53,459 bases of DNA from Candidatus Rokubacteria bacterium 13_2_20CM_69_15_1 (GCA_001914535.1 MNCR01000102.1:1-53459), one strand, 5' to 3'; shown: positions 9,632-19,685, counted from the first letter of the stretch. The notes: generated from the sequence alone by a model not told the origin. Numbers and translations: made by a program.

Positions 9632-12600
9632 ATGCGCCTCGAGTCGATCACGTTGCACGGGTTCAAGTCGTTCGGCGAGAAGACCGTGGTGCGGGTCCTG
9701 CCCGGCATCACGGGGGTCGTCGGCCCGAACGGGTGCGGGAAAAGCAACGTGGCAGACGCCGTCCGCTGGGCGCTCGGCGAGCAGAGCGCGAAGTCGCTCC
9801 GCGGCCAGCGCATGGAAGACCTGATCTTCCACGGCTCGCAGTCGCGAAAGCCGGTCGGGCTCGCCGAGGTCGAGCTGGCCTTCGGAAACGACGGCACGCT
9901 CTCGGTGCCGTGGGCCGAAGTGTCGGTCACGCGGCGGCTCTACCGTTCGGGCGAGAGCGAGTACCTCCTCAACGGTGGCCCGTCGCGGCTGCGCGACATC
10001 CTCGACCTCTTCGCGGGCACCGGCGCCAACCCGCGCGCCTACTCGGTCATGGACCAGGACAAACTCAACCACGTGCTGACGGCGAAGCCCCACGAGCGAC
10101 GGGTTTTCATCGAGGAGGCGGCCGGAATCGCGCGCTACAAGCAGCAGCGCAACGAGACGCAGGGTAAGCTCGACGCGACCCGCGCGAACCTCGTCCGCGT
10201 GCGCGACGTCATGGACGAGGTCAAGCGGCAGCTCTCCTCCCTCGAGCGGCAGGCGAAGAAGGCGCAGCAGTACAAGGCGCTGCAGACCACGAAGCGCGAC
10301 CTCTCGCTCGCGGTCCTCGCGGCCGAGTACGTGGCGCGCGTGGCCGAGGGCGAGCGGCTCGCGGAGGAGCTCACCCGCCTGCGCGATCAGGAGCAGGCGC
10401 TCCGGACGCGTTCCGCGCAGCTCGCGGCGCGAGAGGCACGGCAGCGCGAGCGACTCCAGGAGAGCGATCACCGGCTCTCGGACCTCCGCCAGTCGGTCCA
10501 GAAGGTGCAGGGCGAGCTCGAGCGGCTGCTGGAGCGGCGTGAGCAGATGGGGGTGCAGCTCGCCGAGCTCGGCGAGGAGACGCTCCGGCTCGACGCGGAG
10601 ATCCGCGCCACGTCGGATCGGCTCGGGGCGATCGTCGGCGAGCGTGAGACCGCGCGAGAGTCGCTCACCGAAGCCTCACGGCTCGTCGAGGAGCGGGGGC
10701 GCACGGCGGACGCGCTCGCCGCCGCCCTCGAGCGCCATCGCGAGGCCCTCGCCGCAGAGCGCGACCGCGCCGAGGCGGCGAGGCTCGAGCAGGTGAGGGT
10801 CGCCGCCGAGCGCGTCGACCTCATGCGGCACGCGGGCGAGCTGCGGGAGCGCGAGGCCCAGCTCCGTCGGCGGGCGGAGCGCCTCGCGGTCGAGCTCGGC
10901 CAGGCGGAGGCCGAGGCGGCGGGGATCCTGGCCCTCCGCGCGAGCCTCGTCCAGGCGCGTGACGCCGCGCAGACGGAGCTCGGCGCGCTCGCCAGCGAGC
11001 GGGAGCGGCTCGCGACCCGACTCGCGGCGGAGGAGCGTGGCCTGGCCGAGACGGAGAGCGCGCTGGCGAACGCGCGGGTCACGCTGGCGGCTCGCCGGTC
11101 GAGCCTCGAGGCGCTCGCGGAGCTCGAGCGTGCGCGCGAGGGTTACGGCGCGGGCGTGCGCGCCGTTTTTCGAGGGGGACGCGTGGCGGCGTTGACGGGC
11201 GTCGTGGGGACGGTGGCGGATCTCCTCGAGGTGCCGAAGGGCTTGGAGCGCGCGATCGAAGCGGTGCTGGGCGAGCGCCTCCAGTGGGTGGTCGTCGAAC
11301 GGTTCGAGCACGCGCGCGCGGCGGTCGCGTACCTCAGCGAGCGGTCGCTAGGCGCGGCCACGTTCCTGCCGCTCGAGCACCTGCCCGCGCCGGCGGGCTC
11401 GCCGCCGGACGAGCATGGAGTCAGCTGGGTGGCGCGGAGCGTGGGTGCGCCGAGCCTGAGCCTCGTCCACCACCTCCTCGGACAGGTCGCGATCGTCGAC
11501 CACCTCGACGAGGCGGAAGCGCTCTGGCGGCGGAACGGCGTCGTCGCGACGTATGTCACGCCGATCGGCGAGGTGCTCGGCCCGACCGGACGGCTCCACG
11601 GCGGGGGCCAGGCTCCGGCGGCCGATGTCGAGCACTCGCTGCTCACGCGCAAGCGCCAGCTGCGCGAGCTCGAGGAGGAGGTGCGCCGGCTTTCGACGTC
11701 GGTGGACGAGGCGCAAGCCGAGGTGGGGCGGCACGAGGCCGAGGTGACGACGATCCGCGCCGAGATCGCCGAGATCGAGCGGGCCCTCCACGCGCGGGAA
11801 GCGGCCCAGCTCGCCGGCGAGAAGGATCTCGAGCAGGCGGGGCGCGAGCACGAGCGGGTTCATCGCCACCGCGAGACGATCCAGACCGAGGCGCGCCAGG
11901 TCGCGCAGGAGTGCGAGGAGACCGTCGCGACCCTGGGCCAGCTCGAGGCGCGCGTCGCCCTCGCGCGCGACGCCGAGGCGACCCACGAAGCGCGGATGGC
12001 GCGGCTCCGCGAGGCGATCGAGGCGGCGCAGGCCCGGGAAACGGAGCTGGTGGCGCAGACGACGGCGTGCCGCGTGGACGTGGCGTCCACCACCGAGCGT
12101 GTGGAGGCGCTGGGCCGCGAGCTCACGCGGATCGACGACATCGAGCGTGACTTCACGGGGCGCATCGAGCAGGCCCGGGCGCGACAGGTCCAGCTCGCCG
12201 ACCGGCGAACCTGGCTCACCGAGGAGCGAGAGCGCACGGACGCGAGCGCGCGCGAAATCGCCGTCGAGCGCGACCGCAAGGACGCCGAGGTGCGGCAGGC
12301 GTCGGAGCACCACGAGGGGCTGCTCGCGGAGTTGCGCGCGATCGAAACCGACCAGCGCACGGTTGACGGCGAGCTCGCGCGGCTCGTCGCCTCGATCCAC
12401 GAGATCGATCTGGGCGCGACCGAGTGCCGGGTGCGCCGGGAGGAGCTCGGCCAGGAGGCGTGGCGCGCCTATGGCGTAGACGCGGCGGCGCTTGCCGCCC
12501 ACCACGACCCGGCCCGCGACCTCGGAACGGCCCGGGCGCAGATCGCCGAGCTCGAGGAGAAGCTGGCCGCGATCGGGCCCGTGAACCTCGTCGCCGACGA

Positions 12601-13195
12601 CGAGTACCGCGAGCTCGACGAGCGGCTCGCGTTCCTCCAGACGCAGCACGACGACCTCGTCGCCTCGATCAAGGACCTCGAAAAGGCGCTGCGTGGCATG
12701 ACGCGGAGCGCGCAGGAGCGCTTCGCTCAGGCGTTCCAGGAGATCAACCGCCACTTCAGCGAACTCTTCCAGCGTCTCTTCGAGGGGGGCCGGGCCGAGC
12801 TCCGGCTGGTCGAGGCCGAAGATGGCGGTGACCCGCTCGACACCGGTGTCGATCTGATGGCACAGCCCCGGGGCAAACGGTTGCAGTCCGTGACGTTGCT
12901 CTCGGGCGGCGAGCGTGCGCTGACGGGCCTGGCGCTCCTGTTCGCGATCTTCTACTTCCGGCCGAGTCCGTTCTGCGTTCTCGACGAGGTGGATGCGCCC
13001 CTCGACGACGCCAACATCCATCGGTTCTTGCGCGTGCTGCGGGAGTTGACGAGCCGGACCCAGTTCCTCGTCATCACCCACAATCGGAAGACCATGGAGG
13101 CGACCGACGTTCTCTACGGCGTCACCATGGAGGAGCCCGGGCTCTCGAAGCTCGTCTCGGTCAACCTCAACGCCGAGGTCTCGCTCAGTAAGTAG
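9632..13195 (+). CDS. smc: Chromosome partition protein Smc
   Basis: 1187 residues, the full length of bacterial Smc. Head: Walker A GPNGCGKS (31-38). Two long coiled-coil arms rich in Glu, Arg and Ala flank a hinge at about residues 505-660 (FRGGRVAALTGVVGTVADLL to GPTGRLHGGG). C-terminal head: signature LLSGGERALTGLALL, Walker B FCVLDEVDAPLDDAN and ITHNRKTM. It forms the condensin complex with ScpA and ScpB, encoded about 36 kb downstream in this window. I take the ATG at 9632 (RLESITLHGFKSF) because it matches the conserved N-terminus; the frame is open from a GTG at 9563. Confidence 0.96.
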   Translation: MRLESITLHGFKSFGEKTVVRVLPGITGVVGPNGCGKSNVADAVRWALGEQSAKSLRGQRMEDLIFHGSQSRKPVGLAEVELAFGNDGTLSVPWAEVSVTRRLYRSGESEYLLNGGPSRLRDILDLFAGTGANPRAYSVMDQDKLNHVLTAKPHERRVFIEEAAGIARYKQQRNETQGKLDATRANLVRVRDVMDEVKRQLSSLERQAKKAQQYKALQTTKRDLSLAVLAAEYVARVAEGERLAEELTRLRDQEQALRTRSAQLAAREARQRERLQESDHRLSDLRQSVQKVQGELERLLERREQMGVQLAELGEETLRLDAEIRATSDRLGAIVGERETARESLTEASRLVEERGRTADALAAALERHREALAAERDRAEAARLEQVRVAAERVDLMRHAGELREREAQLRRRAERLAVELGQAEAEAAGILALRASLVQARDAAQTELGALASERERLATRLAAEERGLAETESALANARVTLAARRSSLEALAELERAREGYGAGVRAVFRGGRVAALTGVVGTVADLLEVPKGLERAIEAVLGERLQWVVVERFEHARAAVAYLSERSLGAATFLPLEHLPAPAGSPPDEHGVSWVARSVGAPSLSLVHHLLGQVAIVDHLDEAEALWRRNGVVATYVTPIGEVLGPTGRLHGGGQAPAADVEHSLLTRKRQLRELEEEVRRLSTSVDEAQAEVGRHEAEVTTIRAEIAEIERALHAREAAQLAGEKDLEQAGREHERVHRHRETIQTEARQVAQECEETVATLGQLEARVALARDAEATHEARMARLREAIEAAQARETELVAQTTACRVDVASTTERVEALGRELTRIDDIERDFTGRIEQARARQVQLADRRTWLTEERERTDASAREIAVERDRKDAEVRQASEHHEGLLAELRAIETDQRTVDGELARLVASIHEIDLGATECRVRREELGQEAWRAYGVDAAALAAHHDPARDLGTARAQIAELEEKLAAIGPVNLVADDEYRELDERLAFLQTQHDDLVASIKDLEKALRGMTRSAQERFAQAFQEINRHFSELFQRLFEGGRAELRLVEAEDGGDPLDTGVDLMAQPRGKRLQSVTLLSGGERALTGLALLFAIFYFRPSPFCVLDEVDAPLDDANIHRFLRVLRELTSRTQFLVITHNRKTMEATDVLYGVTMEEPGLSKLVSVNLNAEVSLSK

Positions 13196-13238
13196 GTGAA
13201 GAGGCTGACGAAATAGGCTAGACTCGGCGCGTTGGTAT

Positions 13239-14105
13239 ATGTCGTCGGTCGGCTCCCATCTTCGCGAGCTCCGTGAGCGGCGAGGCGTCTCCCTCGACGA
13301 GATCTCTCGCTCCACACGGGTTCTGTCCCCCCAACTGCAAGCGCTCGAGGCGGACAATTTCGCGGCGCTTCCGGCCCCCGCATTCGTCCGGGGGTTCATC
13401 CGCGCGTACTGTCAGGCCCTCGGTGAGCACCCCGACGCGGCGCTCGCCCTCTACGAGGCGAGCCGGCCCCCAGGCCGGCCAGAGGGCGTGGGGCCGCGCG
13501 TCGCCCAGGGAAGCGACGCCGCTCTAGGGGAATCGCGGACGCGAGCGGAGCAGGGGACGCCCCAGGAGGCCCGCGGTCGCGGTGCGGTCTTCGTGAGCTT
13601 TGTGCTCCTCGTCGTCCTCGGCGTCGCCCTCTTCGCGGTGACACTCGCGCTCCAGCCTGCCGGAGAACGCCGGGTCGAGCCGCGGACGCCGCCGCCGACG
13701 ATCGCGGCCCCTGCGCCCGAGGCCCCGCCCTCGAGCGTGGCCGAACCGGTGGCGCCGACGGTGCGCCCGGCGATGCGTCCGCCGACGCCGGCGGCGCCAG
13801 TCCAGACCCCGGCGTCGCCGCCGGCGACCGCCCCTGCGGGGGTCACCGACGTCGCGGCCACGTACCGGCTCGTCGCGCGCACGTCGGAGCTGACGTGGAT
13901 ACGAGTGCGCATGGACGACGGGCGGATGAGCGAGGAGAACATCCCGGCGGGCGAGGTCCGCGAATGGGTCTCGAATCGGCCGTTCGTCCTGAGCATCGGT
14001 AACGCGGGAGGAGTCACCCTCGAGCTGAACGGCCAGCGCCTTCCGCCGCTGGGCCGGAGCGGAGCCGCGATCGCGCGGCTCGTCCTGCCCTCGGAAGGCC
14101 AGTGA
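13239..14105 (+). CDS. RodZ-like membrane protein with HTH and DUF4115 domains
   Basis: 288 residues. N-terminal cro/RodZ-type helix-turn-helix (HLRELRERRGVSLDEIS, about residues 7-75), one transmembrane helix at about 116-138 (VFVSFVLLVVLGVALFAVTL), a Pro/Ala-rich periplasmic linker, and a C-terminal domain of the DUF4115 type (about 205-285). This is the architecture of RodZ, which links MreB filaments to cell-wall synthesis. mreB and its partners are not in the window, so a RodZ role is inferred from architecture only. Its stop overlaps the ftsY start (GTGA). A TAGACT hexamer 14 bases before the ATG could be a -10. Confidence 0.8.
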   Translation: MSSVGSHLRELRERRGVSLDEISRSTRVLSPQLQALEADNFAALPAPAFVRGFIRAYCQALGEHPDAALALYEASRPPGRPEGVGPRVAQGSDAALGESRTRAEQGTPQEARGRGAVFVSFVLLVVLGVALFAVTLALQPAGERRVEPRTPPPTIAAPAPEAPPSSVAEPVAPTVRPAMRPPTPAAPVQTPASPPATAPAGVTDVAATYRLVARTSELTWIRVRMDDGRMSEENIPAGEVREWVSNRPFVLSIGNAGGVTLELNGQRLPPLGRSGAAIARLVLPSEGQ

Positions 14106-15028
14106 CGTTCCTCGGGGGTCTCGGGGACCGGCTTCGCGAGGGGCTCAGGCGGTCGCAGGAGCATCTCGCAAACGGCCTCCGCACGGTGCTCGAGCCGGAG
14201 CGGCCGATCGGTGAGGCGCTCTACGCGGAGCTCGAGGAGCTCCTCATCGCGGCCGACCTGGGCGCCACGCTCGCCGCCGACTTCACGAACCGCGCGCGCG
14301 AAGAGGTCATGTTCGGGACGGTCACGCGCGCCGACCAGCTCCGCCCAGTTTTCCGGCGGTTCCTCGCCGACACGCTCCAGTCCGCTGCCCAGCCGCTCAA
14401 CCTCGACCACCGGCCCGCGGTGGTGCTGATGCTCGGGGTCAACGGCGCGGGGAAGACGACGACGGCCGCCAAGCTCGCCGCCGCCCTCAAGGGATCGGAC
14501 AGGCGGGTTCTCCTCGCGGCCGCCGACACGTTCCGCGCGGCGGCGATCGAGCAGCTCCAGCGCTGGGGCGAGCGGATCGGCGTCGAGGTGATCCACCAGG
14601 CCACCGGCTCGGATCCGGCGGCGGTCGTGTTCGACGCCGTGAAGGCCGCGACCGCCCGCGGGACGGATGCGCTGATCATCGACACGGCCGGGCGCCTGCA
14701 CACAAAGGCGAACCTGATGGAAGAGCTGGCGAAGCTCAAGCGCGTGATCGAGCGGCAGCTCCCCGGCGGTCCACACGAGTCGCTCATGGTCCTCGACGCG
14801 CCGACGGGCCAGAACGGCTTCGCCCAGGCGCGCGTGTTCCACGAAGCGATCGGCCTCACCGGCGTCGCGCTGACGAAGCTCGACGGCACCGCCAAGGGCG
14901 GCATCGTCGTGCGGATCGTGCGCGAGCTGAAGGTGCCGATCAAGCTGATCGGCGTCGGCGAGCGCGTCGACGACCTGCAGGGGTTCGACGCCGAGGCGTT
15001 CGTGGACGCCCTGGTGCCTCCGCCGTGA
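14102..15028 (+). CDS. ftsY: Signal recognition particle receptor FtsY
   Basis: 308 residues, the short NG-domain form without the acidic A domain of E. coli. N domain at residues 1-90, G domain after it with P-loop GVNGAGKTTTAAKLA, DTFRAAAIEQL, IIDTAGRLHTK, TKLDGTAKGG and GVGERVDDL. It docks SRP-bound ribosomes at the membrane. One small oddity: the segment usually reading DATTGQN reads DAPTGQN. Starts at a GTG overlapping the rodZ-like stop by four bases and overlaps ribD similarly. Confidence 0.96.
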   Translation: MTFLGGLGDRLREGLRRSQEHLANGLRTVLEPERPIGEALYAELEELLIAADLGATLAADFTNRAREEVMFGTVTRADQLRPVFRRFLADTLQSAAQPLNLDHRPAVVLMLGVNGAGKTTTAAKLAAALKGSDRRVLLAAADTFRAAAIEQLQRWGERIGVEVIHQATGSDPAAVVFDAVKAATARGTDALIIDTAGRLHTKANLMEELAKLKRVIERQLPGGPHESLMVLDAPTGQNGFAQARVFHEAIGLTGVALTKLDGTAKGGIVVRIVRELKVPIKLIGVGERVDDLQGFDAEAFVDALVPPP

Positions 15029-16143
15029 CCTCTAGCGAGGAGCGCGTCATGCGGCGTGCGCTCGAGCTCGCCGAGCGGGGGCGGGGGCTCACGTCGCCGA
15101 ACCCGATGGTCGGCGCCGTCGTCGCGGCGCCGGGCGGCGAGATCGTCGGCGAGGGAGTCCACTTGAAGGCGGGCGGGCCGCACGCGGAGATCGAGGCGCT
15201 CCGGGCGGCGGGCCGCTACGCCCGCGGCGCGACGCTCTACGTCACCCTGGAACCGTGCGCCCACCAGGGGCGAACGCCGCCCTGCACGACCCGGATCGTC
15301 GACGCGGGCGTGGCGCGCGTCGTGGCCCCGCTCGTCGATCCGAACCCCCTCGTCGCGGGCCGTGGGTTCGAGGTCCTGCGTCGCGCGGCCATCGAGGTGA
15401 CCGTGGGGCTCCTCGCCGAGGAGGCCGCACTCCAGAATCGCGTGTTCTTCACCGCGATGCGGGAGCGGCGGCCCCACGTGACGCTCAAGGCGGCGATGAC
15501 GCTCGACGGGAAGATCGCGGACGCCCAGGGCGCCTCCCGCTGGATCACGGGCGAGCCGGCGCGGGCCCGGGCGCACCGATGCAGGAGCGAGGCCGACGCG
15601 ATCGTCGTCGGCGTCACCACGGTGATGCGCGACGACCCCGAGTTGACCGTCCGGCTTGGCGAGCCCTGGCCGCGGGAACCGTATCGGGTGGCGCTCGACA
15701 CCGAGGGGCGTACGCCGCCCGGCGCGCGCTTCATCGCGGCCGGCGACCCGGCGCGCGCGCTCGTCGCCGTCGGCGCGGCGGCGCCCGAGGAACGGGTCCT
15801 TCCGCTTCAGGCGGCGGGCGCGACCGTGGTCCGGTGCCCGACGCGCGACGGGCGCGTCGATCTCGGGTTCCTGCTCGGTGAGCTGTTCAGGCGTGACGTG
15901 CGGGGCGTCCTCGTGGAAGGCGGCGGGGAGGTTCACGCGGCCTTCCTGGACGCCGGTCTCGTGGATCGCGTCACGGTCTTCCTGGCACCCCTGCTCGTCG
16001 GCGGGCGCACGGCGCCGTCCGTCGTCGGCGGCGGGGGCCGGGAGCTCAAGAGCGCGGTGAGGCTTGGGCCGCTGACCATCACCCCGGTCGGCGACGATAT
16101 CTTGCTGGAGGCGGACGTGATCCGCGAGCCGCGCGGGGCGTAG
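15025..16143 (+). CDS. ribD: Bifunctional riboflavin deaminase/reductase RibD
   Basis: 372 residues. Catalyses the second and third steps from GTP to riboflavin: deamination of the pyrimidine, then NADPH-dependent reduction of the ribosyl chain. The deaminase domain (1-145) has the zinc ligands in HAEIEAL and [11 protein letters not shown]. The reductase domain starts near residue 150 ([18 protein letters not shown]) and includes [11 protein letters not shown] and [18 protein letters not shown]. First of four consecutive riboflavin genes; overlaps ftsY by four bases and directly abuts ribE. Confidence 0.96.
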   Translation: MTSSEERVMRRALELAERGRGLTSPNPMVGAVVAAPGGEIVGEGVHLKAGGPHAEIEALRAAGRYARGATLYVTLEPCAHQGRTPPCTTRIVDAGVARVVAPLVDPNPLVAGRGFEVLRRAAIEVTVGLLAEEAALQNRVFFTAMRERRPHVTLKAAMTLDGKIADAQGASRWITGEPARARAHRCRSEADAIVVGVTTVMRDDPELTVRLGEPWPREPYRVALDTEGRTPPGARFIAAGDPARALVAVGAAAPEERVLPLQAAGATVVRCPTRDGRVDLGFLLGELFRRDVRGVLVEGGGEVHAAFLDAGLVDRVTVFLAPLLVGGRTAPSVVGGGGRELKSAVRLGPLTITPVGDDILLEADVIREPRGA

Positions 16144-16746
16144 GTGTTCACCGGGATTGTCGAGGAGATGGGGACCGTCGTCGCGCTCGCGCGCTCCGGC
16201 CAGGCCGCCCGGCTCGGCGTGCGAGCGGAGGCGACGCTCGAGGGCAGCGACCGCGGCGCGAGCCTGGCCGTGAACGGCGCCTGCCTCACGGTGGTCGAGC
16301 GGAGCGCGGACGGGTTCGTCTTCGAGCTCGGGCCGGAGACCCTCGCGCGGACGACGCTCGGCCGGCTTCAGCCGGGCGAGCCCGTCAACCTCGAACGGCC
16401 GCTGCGCTTTGGAGGGGCCCTGGGCGGCCACCTCGTGCTTGGCCACGTGGATGGAGTGGGCGCCGTCGAGGAGGTAACGCGTGTAGAATCAACCACGCGG
16501 GTACGGATCGCGCTGCCCAGCCGAGAGCTCGAGCCGCTGCTGATCCCCCAGGGGTCGGTGGCGGTGGACGGTGTGAGCCTCACGGTGGCCGCGCTGGGCG
16601 ACATGAGCTTCGAGGTCATGCTGATCCCGTACACACTGACCGCCACGACGCTCGGTCGGCTCAGGCCCGGGCAGCCGACGAACGTCGAAACCGACGTGAT
16701 CGGCAAGTACCTGGTTCGATCGCTGGCGCAGAAGGGGGTGACATGA
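16144..16746 (+). CDS. ribE: Riboflavin synthase alpha subunit
   Basis: 200 residues. Dismutates two 6,7-dimethyl-8-ribityllumazine molecules into riboflavin and the pyrimidine precursor. It shows the tandem lumazine-binding barrels: [12 protein letters not shown] with NGACLTVV in the first half, and GHVDGVG with DGVSLTVA in the second. The start is a GTG placed directly after the ribD stop. Overlaps ribBA by four bases. Confidence 0.95.
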   Translation: MFTGIVEEMGTVVALARSGQAARLGVRAEATLEGSDRGASLAVNGACLTVVERSADGFVFELGPETLARTTLGRLQPGEPVNLERPLRFGGALGGHLVLGHVDGVGAVEEVTRVESTTRVRIALPSRELEPLLIPQGSVAVDGVSLTVAALGDMSFEVMLIPYTLTATTLGRLRPGQPTNVETDVIGKYLVRSLAQKGVT

Positions 16747-17954
16747 CGGTGTTTGCGACCATCGAGGAGGCCATCGAGAACATTCGCCAGGGGCGGATCC
16801 TCGTGGTCGTGGACGACGAGGACCGCGAGAACGAAGGCGATCTCGTGATGGCCGCCGACCGGGTCACGCCAGAGGCGGTCAACTTCATGGCCAAGCACGG
16901 CCGCGGCCTCATCTGCGTGCCGATGACCGGTGAGCGGCTGGACGAGCTCAGGATCTCGATGATGGTCTCGGACAACACGGCGCCCATGGGGACCGCGTTC
17001 ACCGTCACGGTCGACGCCCGACGTGGCGTCACGACCGGCACCTCCGCCTATGACCGGGCGGTCACGATCCGCACCCTGGTCGATCCACAGATGCGGGCCG
17101 ACGACCTCGCACGTCCGGGCCACATCCTCCCGCTGCGAGCGATGCCGGGCGGCGTCCTGCGCCGCGCCGGCCACACCGAGGCGGCGGTGGACCTGGCCCG
17201 GCTGGCCGGCTGCTACCCGGCGGGTGTCATCTGCGAGGTCCTCGACGAGGACGGAGGAATGGCGCGGGTGGACCAGCTCCAGGAGCTGGCCTTGGCGCAC
17301 GGCCTCATGATGATCACGATCAAGGACCTGATCGAGTACCGGATCCGCACGGAGAAGCTCGTCCGGCGGGTCGCCACGACCAAGCTCCCAACGGATTGGG
17401 GGGAGCTCACGGCGATCGCGTACGACACGAGCGTGGACCCGCGCGTGCCGCTCGCCCTCGTCATGGGACAGGTGGGGGGCGACGCGCCGGTGCTCGTCCG
17501 TGTCCACTCCGAGTGCTTGCCGGGAGACGTCTTCCACTCACGCCGGTGCGACTGTGGGCCCCAGCTCGAGAAGGCGTTGGCGATCATCCAGGCCGAGGGA
17601 CGCGGCGTCTTCGTTTACATGCGCCAGGAGGGGCGGGGCATCGGGCTCCTCAACAAGATGCGCGCCTACGAACTTCAAGATCTGGGCAAGGACACGGTTG
17701 AGGCCAACGCGGCGCTCGGTTTCAAGGCCGACCTTCGCGACTACGGGATCGGCGCCCAGATCCTCGTGGACCTGGGCGTGAAAAATCTCAGGTTGCTCAC
17801 CAACAACCCGAAGAAGATCGTCGGGCTGGAGGGCTACGGTCTCCACATCGCCGAGCGCGTGCCTATCGAGATCCCGCCCAACGACGCCAATCGAAAGTAC
17901 TTGAGCACCAAGCGCGACAAGCTCGGGCATCTCCTCTCGTCGCTCCCGGACTGA
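16743..17954 (+). CDS. ribBA: Bifunctional DHBP synthase / GTP cyclohydrolase II RibBA
   Basis: 403 residues. The N-terminal domain (1-205) makes 3,4-dihydroxy-2-butanone 4-phosphate from ribulose 5-phosphate: [25 protein letters not shown] and [14 protein letters not shown] motifs are intact. The C-terminal domain (about 210-403) opens GTP to start riboflavin synthesis and has the zinc site [17 protein letters not shown] and the RQEGRGIGL motif. Both halves look catalytically complete, so the four-gene cluster supplies all enzymes except the unspecific phosphatase. Only one base separates it from the ribH ATG. Confidence 0.97.
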   Translation: MTVFATIEEAIENIRQGRILVVVDDEDRENEGDLVMAADRVTPEAVNFMAKHGRGLICVPMTGERLDELRISMMVSDNTAPMGTAFTVTVDARRGVTTGTSAYDRAVTIRTLVDPQMRADDLARPGHILPLRAMPGGVLRRAGHTEAAVDLARLAGCYPAGVICEVLDEDGGMARVDQLQELALAHGLMMITIKDLIEYRIRTEKLVRRVATTKLPTDWGELTAIAYDTSVDPRVPLALVMGQVGGDAPVLVRVHSECLPGDVFHSRRCDCGPQLEKALAIIQAEGRGVFVYMRQEGRGIGLLNKMRAYELQDLGKDTVEANAALGFKADLRDYGIGAQILVDLGVKNLRLLTNNPKKIVGLEGYGLHIAERVPIEIPPNDANRKYLSTKRDKLGHLLSSLPD

Positions 17955-17955
17955 G

Positions 17956-18534
17956 ATGGCCGGTCGAGCGCCCAGACTGCGCCGCGTGCGCCCGTCGGGA
18001 CGCTCCGTCAGGTTCGCGATCGTCGCGGCTCGCTTCAACGAGCGCATCACCGCGCGCCTCGTCCAGGGCGCGCTCCGGGCGTTCCGCACCGCGCGCCTCG
18101 CCGACGACGCCGTGGAGGTCCACTGGGTGCCGGGGTCGTTCGAGCTTCCGCAGGCCGCCGGTCACCTGGCCGCGACGGGGCGATACGCCGGAATCGTGTG
18201 CGTGGGCGTGGTCATTCGGGGCCAGACGCCACACTTCGAGCTCGTCGCGCGCGAGGCCGCGGCGGGGATCCGCCAGGTGGCGCTCACCACCGGTGTGCCC
18301 GCGACGTTCGGCGTGGTCACCGCGCTCAGCGAGGAGCAGGCGTGGGCGCGGGCGGGCGGCGAGGTGGGGAACCGAGGCGGGGAGGCCGCCGAGGCGGCGC
18401 TCGCGATGGCCGAGTGGATCAGCCGGCTGCGGAATGGCCGCGGGACCCTACGCCCCGCAAAGTCCGCGGGAGCGGAGCCGCGCGCGCCTCTCGCTGGCCA
18501 CCCACGCCTCTTGCGGCCTCGCGGCACCCGATAA
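17956..18534 (+). CDS. ribH: 6,7-dimethyl-8-ribityllumazine synthase with a repeat-derived C-terminal tail
   Basis: 192 residues, some 35 longer than usual. Condenses the butanone phosphate with the ribityl pyrimidine. Core motifs are normal: ARFNERITARL, WVPGSFELP, GVVIRGQTPHFELV (with the catalytic His), FGVVT and AGNRGGEAA-like EVGNRGGEA. The family fold ends near AEWISRL (residue 157); what follows is an Arg/Pro/Gly-rich tail. The DNA of its last part (from about 18475) matches the repeat family described at 25153-25218, and the tail is read in the same frame as that array (RAPLAGHPR here, RAPRSGHPR there). The tail therefore seems to have arisen when a repeat fused to the gene. The stop TAA shares a base with the nusB ATG region (ATAAATG). 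Confidence 0.95.
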   Translation: MAGRAPRLRRVRPSGRSVRFAIVAARFNERITARLVQGALRAFRTARLADDAVEVHWVPGSFELPQAAGHLAATGRYAGIVCVGVVIRGQTPHFELVAREAAAGIRQVALTTGVPATFGVVTALSEEQAWARAGGEVGNRGGEAAEAALAMAEWISRLRNGRGTLRPAKSAGAEPRAPLAGHPRLLRPRGTR

Positions 18535-18537
18535 ATG
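18475..18537 (+). repeat. Junction repeat copy R1, inside the 3' end of ribH
   Basis: Copy of the dispersed junction repeat. Against the middle unit of the lolC-lolD array it shares GCGCGCCTC, GGCCACCCACG, GGCCTCGCG and the end CCCGATA-AATG, with a few small indels. The AATG at its end provides the nusB start codon. Unlike the other copies it is wholly translated as part of ribH. Confidence 0.8.
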
Positions 18538-18951
18538 GGCAGTCGGCGACGGGCGCGGGAAGTCGCGCTGCAGTTCCTCTACCAACTGGATCTGCAGGGC
18601 GAGGACGACCCCGTGCCGCACGAGCAGGAGTTCTGGGCGCGCCACGCGCTGTCCGGCGAGGCCAAGACGTTCGCCGAGACGCTCGTGCGCGGCACGAAGG
18701 CGAGCCAGGCCAAGATCGACCAGATGATCGAGCAGTACACCGAGAACTGGGCCCTCGAGCGCATGGCGGCCGTGGATCGCAACATTCTGCGCGTCGCCGT
18801 CTACGAAATGCTCTGGACGGACGAGGCGCCGGGGAAGGTCGTCATCAACGAGGCGATCGAGATCGCGAAGAAGTTCGGCACGAAGGAGTCGGGCCGGTTC
18901 ATCAACGGCGTCCTCGACCGGATCCACAAAGAGCTGCGACCGGCTTCTTGA
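18535..18951 (+). CDS. nusB: Transcription antitermination factor NusB
   Basis: 138 residues, all-helical RNA-binding protein that joins NusE (S10) on boxA of rRNA leaders. Conserved segments: RRAREVALQFLYQLD at the N-terminus, WALERMAAVDRNILRVAVYEML and VVINEAIEIAKKFGTKESGRFINGVLD in the second half. The gene order ribH-nusB is one of the most frequent in bacteria and supports both calls. The ATG comes immediately after a repeat copy and has no obvious Shine-Dalgarno sequence. Confidence 0.97.
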   Translation: MGSRRRAREVALQFLYQLDLQGEDDPVPHEQEFWARHALSGEAKTFAETLVRGTKASQAKIDQMIEQYTENWALERMAAVDRNILRVAVYEMLWTDEAPGKVVINEAIEIAKKFGTKESGRFINGVLDRIHKELRPAS

Positions 18952-18959
18952 CCCTTGCC

Positions 18960-19685
18960 GTGCGGTACGCGGTCGTCTCCGACATCCACGGCAACCTCGA
19001 AGCGCTCGACGCCGTCCTAGCCGACGTCGCCGGACGCGCGGACGCGATTCTCTGCCTGGGCGACGTCGTGGGCTACGGCGCCGACCCGCGCGCGTGCATC
19101 GAGCGATTGGCCGAGCGCGCGCAGGTGATCACGGCCGGCAACCACGAGCACGCCGTCGCGGGCCTCCTCGACCTCGACTGGTTCAATCCATACGCACGCG
19201 CCGCGGCTGAGTGGACGCGCGAGCGCCTCGACGACGACCACCGGAGCTACCTCGCCGCGCTGCCGCTGGTGGCCCAGGTGGACGACGCGACGCTCGTCCA
19301 CGCCTCGCCCGACCATCCGGAGGAGTGGGAGTACCTCGTGTCCGCCGAGGACGGCTTCCAGGCGTTCGCCGCGTTCACGACGCGCCTGTGCTTCGTGGGG
19401 CACTCGCATGTGCCGGGCGTATGGTCGCTCGGCTCGACTGGCCCCACGTGGCTCCCGGGCGCGGTGGAGGTCGATCTCGAGCACGGCCGCCGCTACCTCG
19501 TGAACGTGGGGAGCGTCGGCCAGCCCCGGGACCGTGACTCGCGCGCGGCGTACGCGCTCTGGTCCGTCGAGGACGGGGCCGTCGCCATCCGGAGGGTCCC
19601 GTACGACGTCGACGCCGCCCGCCGAAAGATCGTCGCGGGCGGACTGCCGCAGTATCTCGCCGACCGCCTGGCATGGGGCGCCTGA
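18960..19685 (+). CDS. Metallophosphoesterase (calcineurin-like, YfcE/ApaH superfamily)
   Basis: 241 residues. The dimetal phosphoesterase motifs appear in order: SDIHGN (10 residues in), GDVVGYGADP, GNHE and GHSHVP. The family hydrolyses phosphodiesters or phosphoproteins; the subgroup with GYGADP is often labelled a diadenosine-tetraphosphatase-like or PrpE-like phosphatase, but the substrate cannot be fixed here. I take the GTG at 18960, 8 bases after the nusB stop, because it puts the first metal motif at the expected distance. It overlaps lnt by 13 bases. Confidence 0.88.
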   Translation: MRYAVVSDIHGNLEALDAVLADVAGRADAILCLGDVVGYGADPRACIERLAERAQVITAGNHEHAVAGLLDLDWFNPYARAAAEWTRERLDDDHRSYLAALPLVAQVDDATLVHASPDHPEEWEYLVSAEDGFQAFAAFTTRLCFVGHSHVPGVWSLGSTGPTWLPGAVEVDLEHGRRYLVNVGSVGQPRDRDSRAAYALWSVEDGAVAIRRVPYDVDAARRKIVAGGLPQYLADRLAWGA

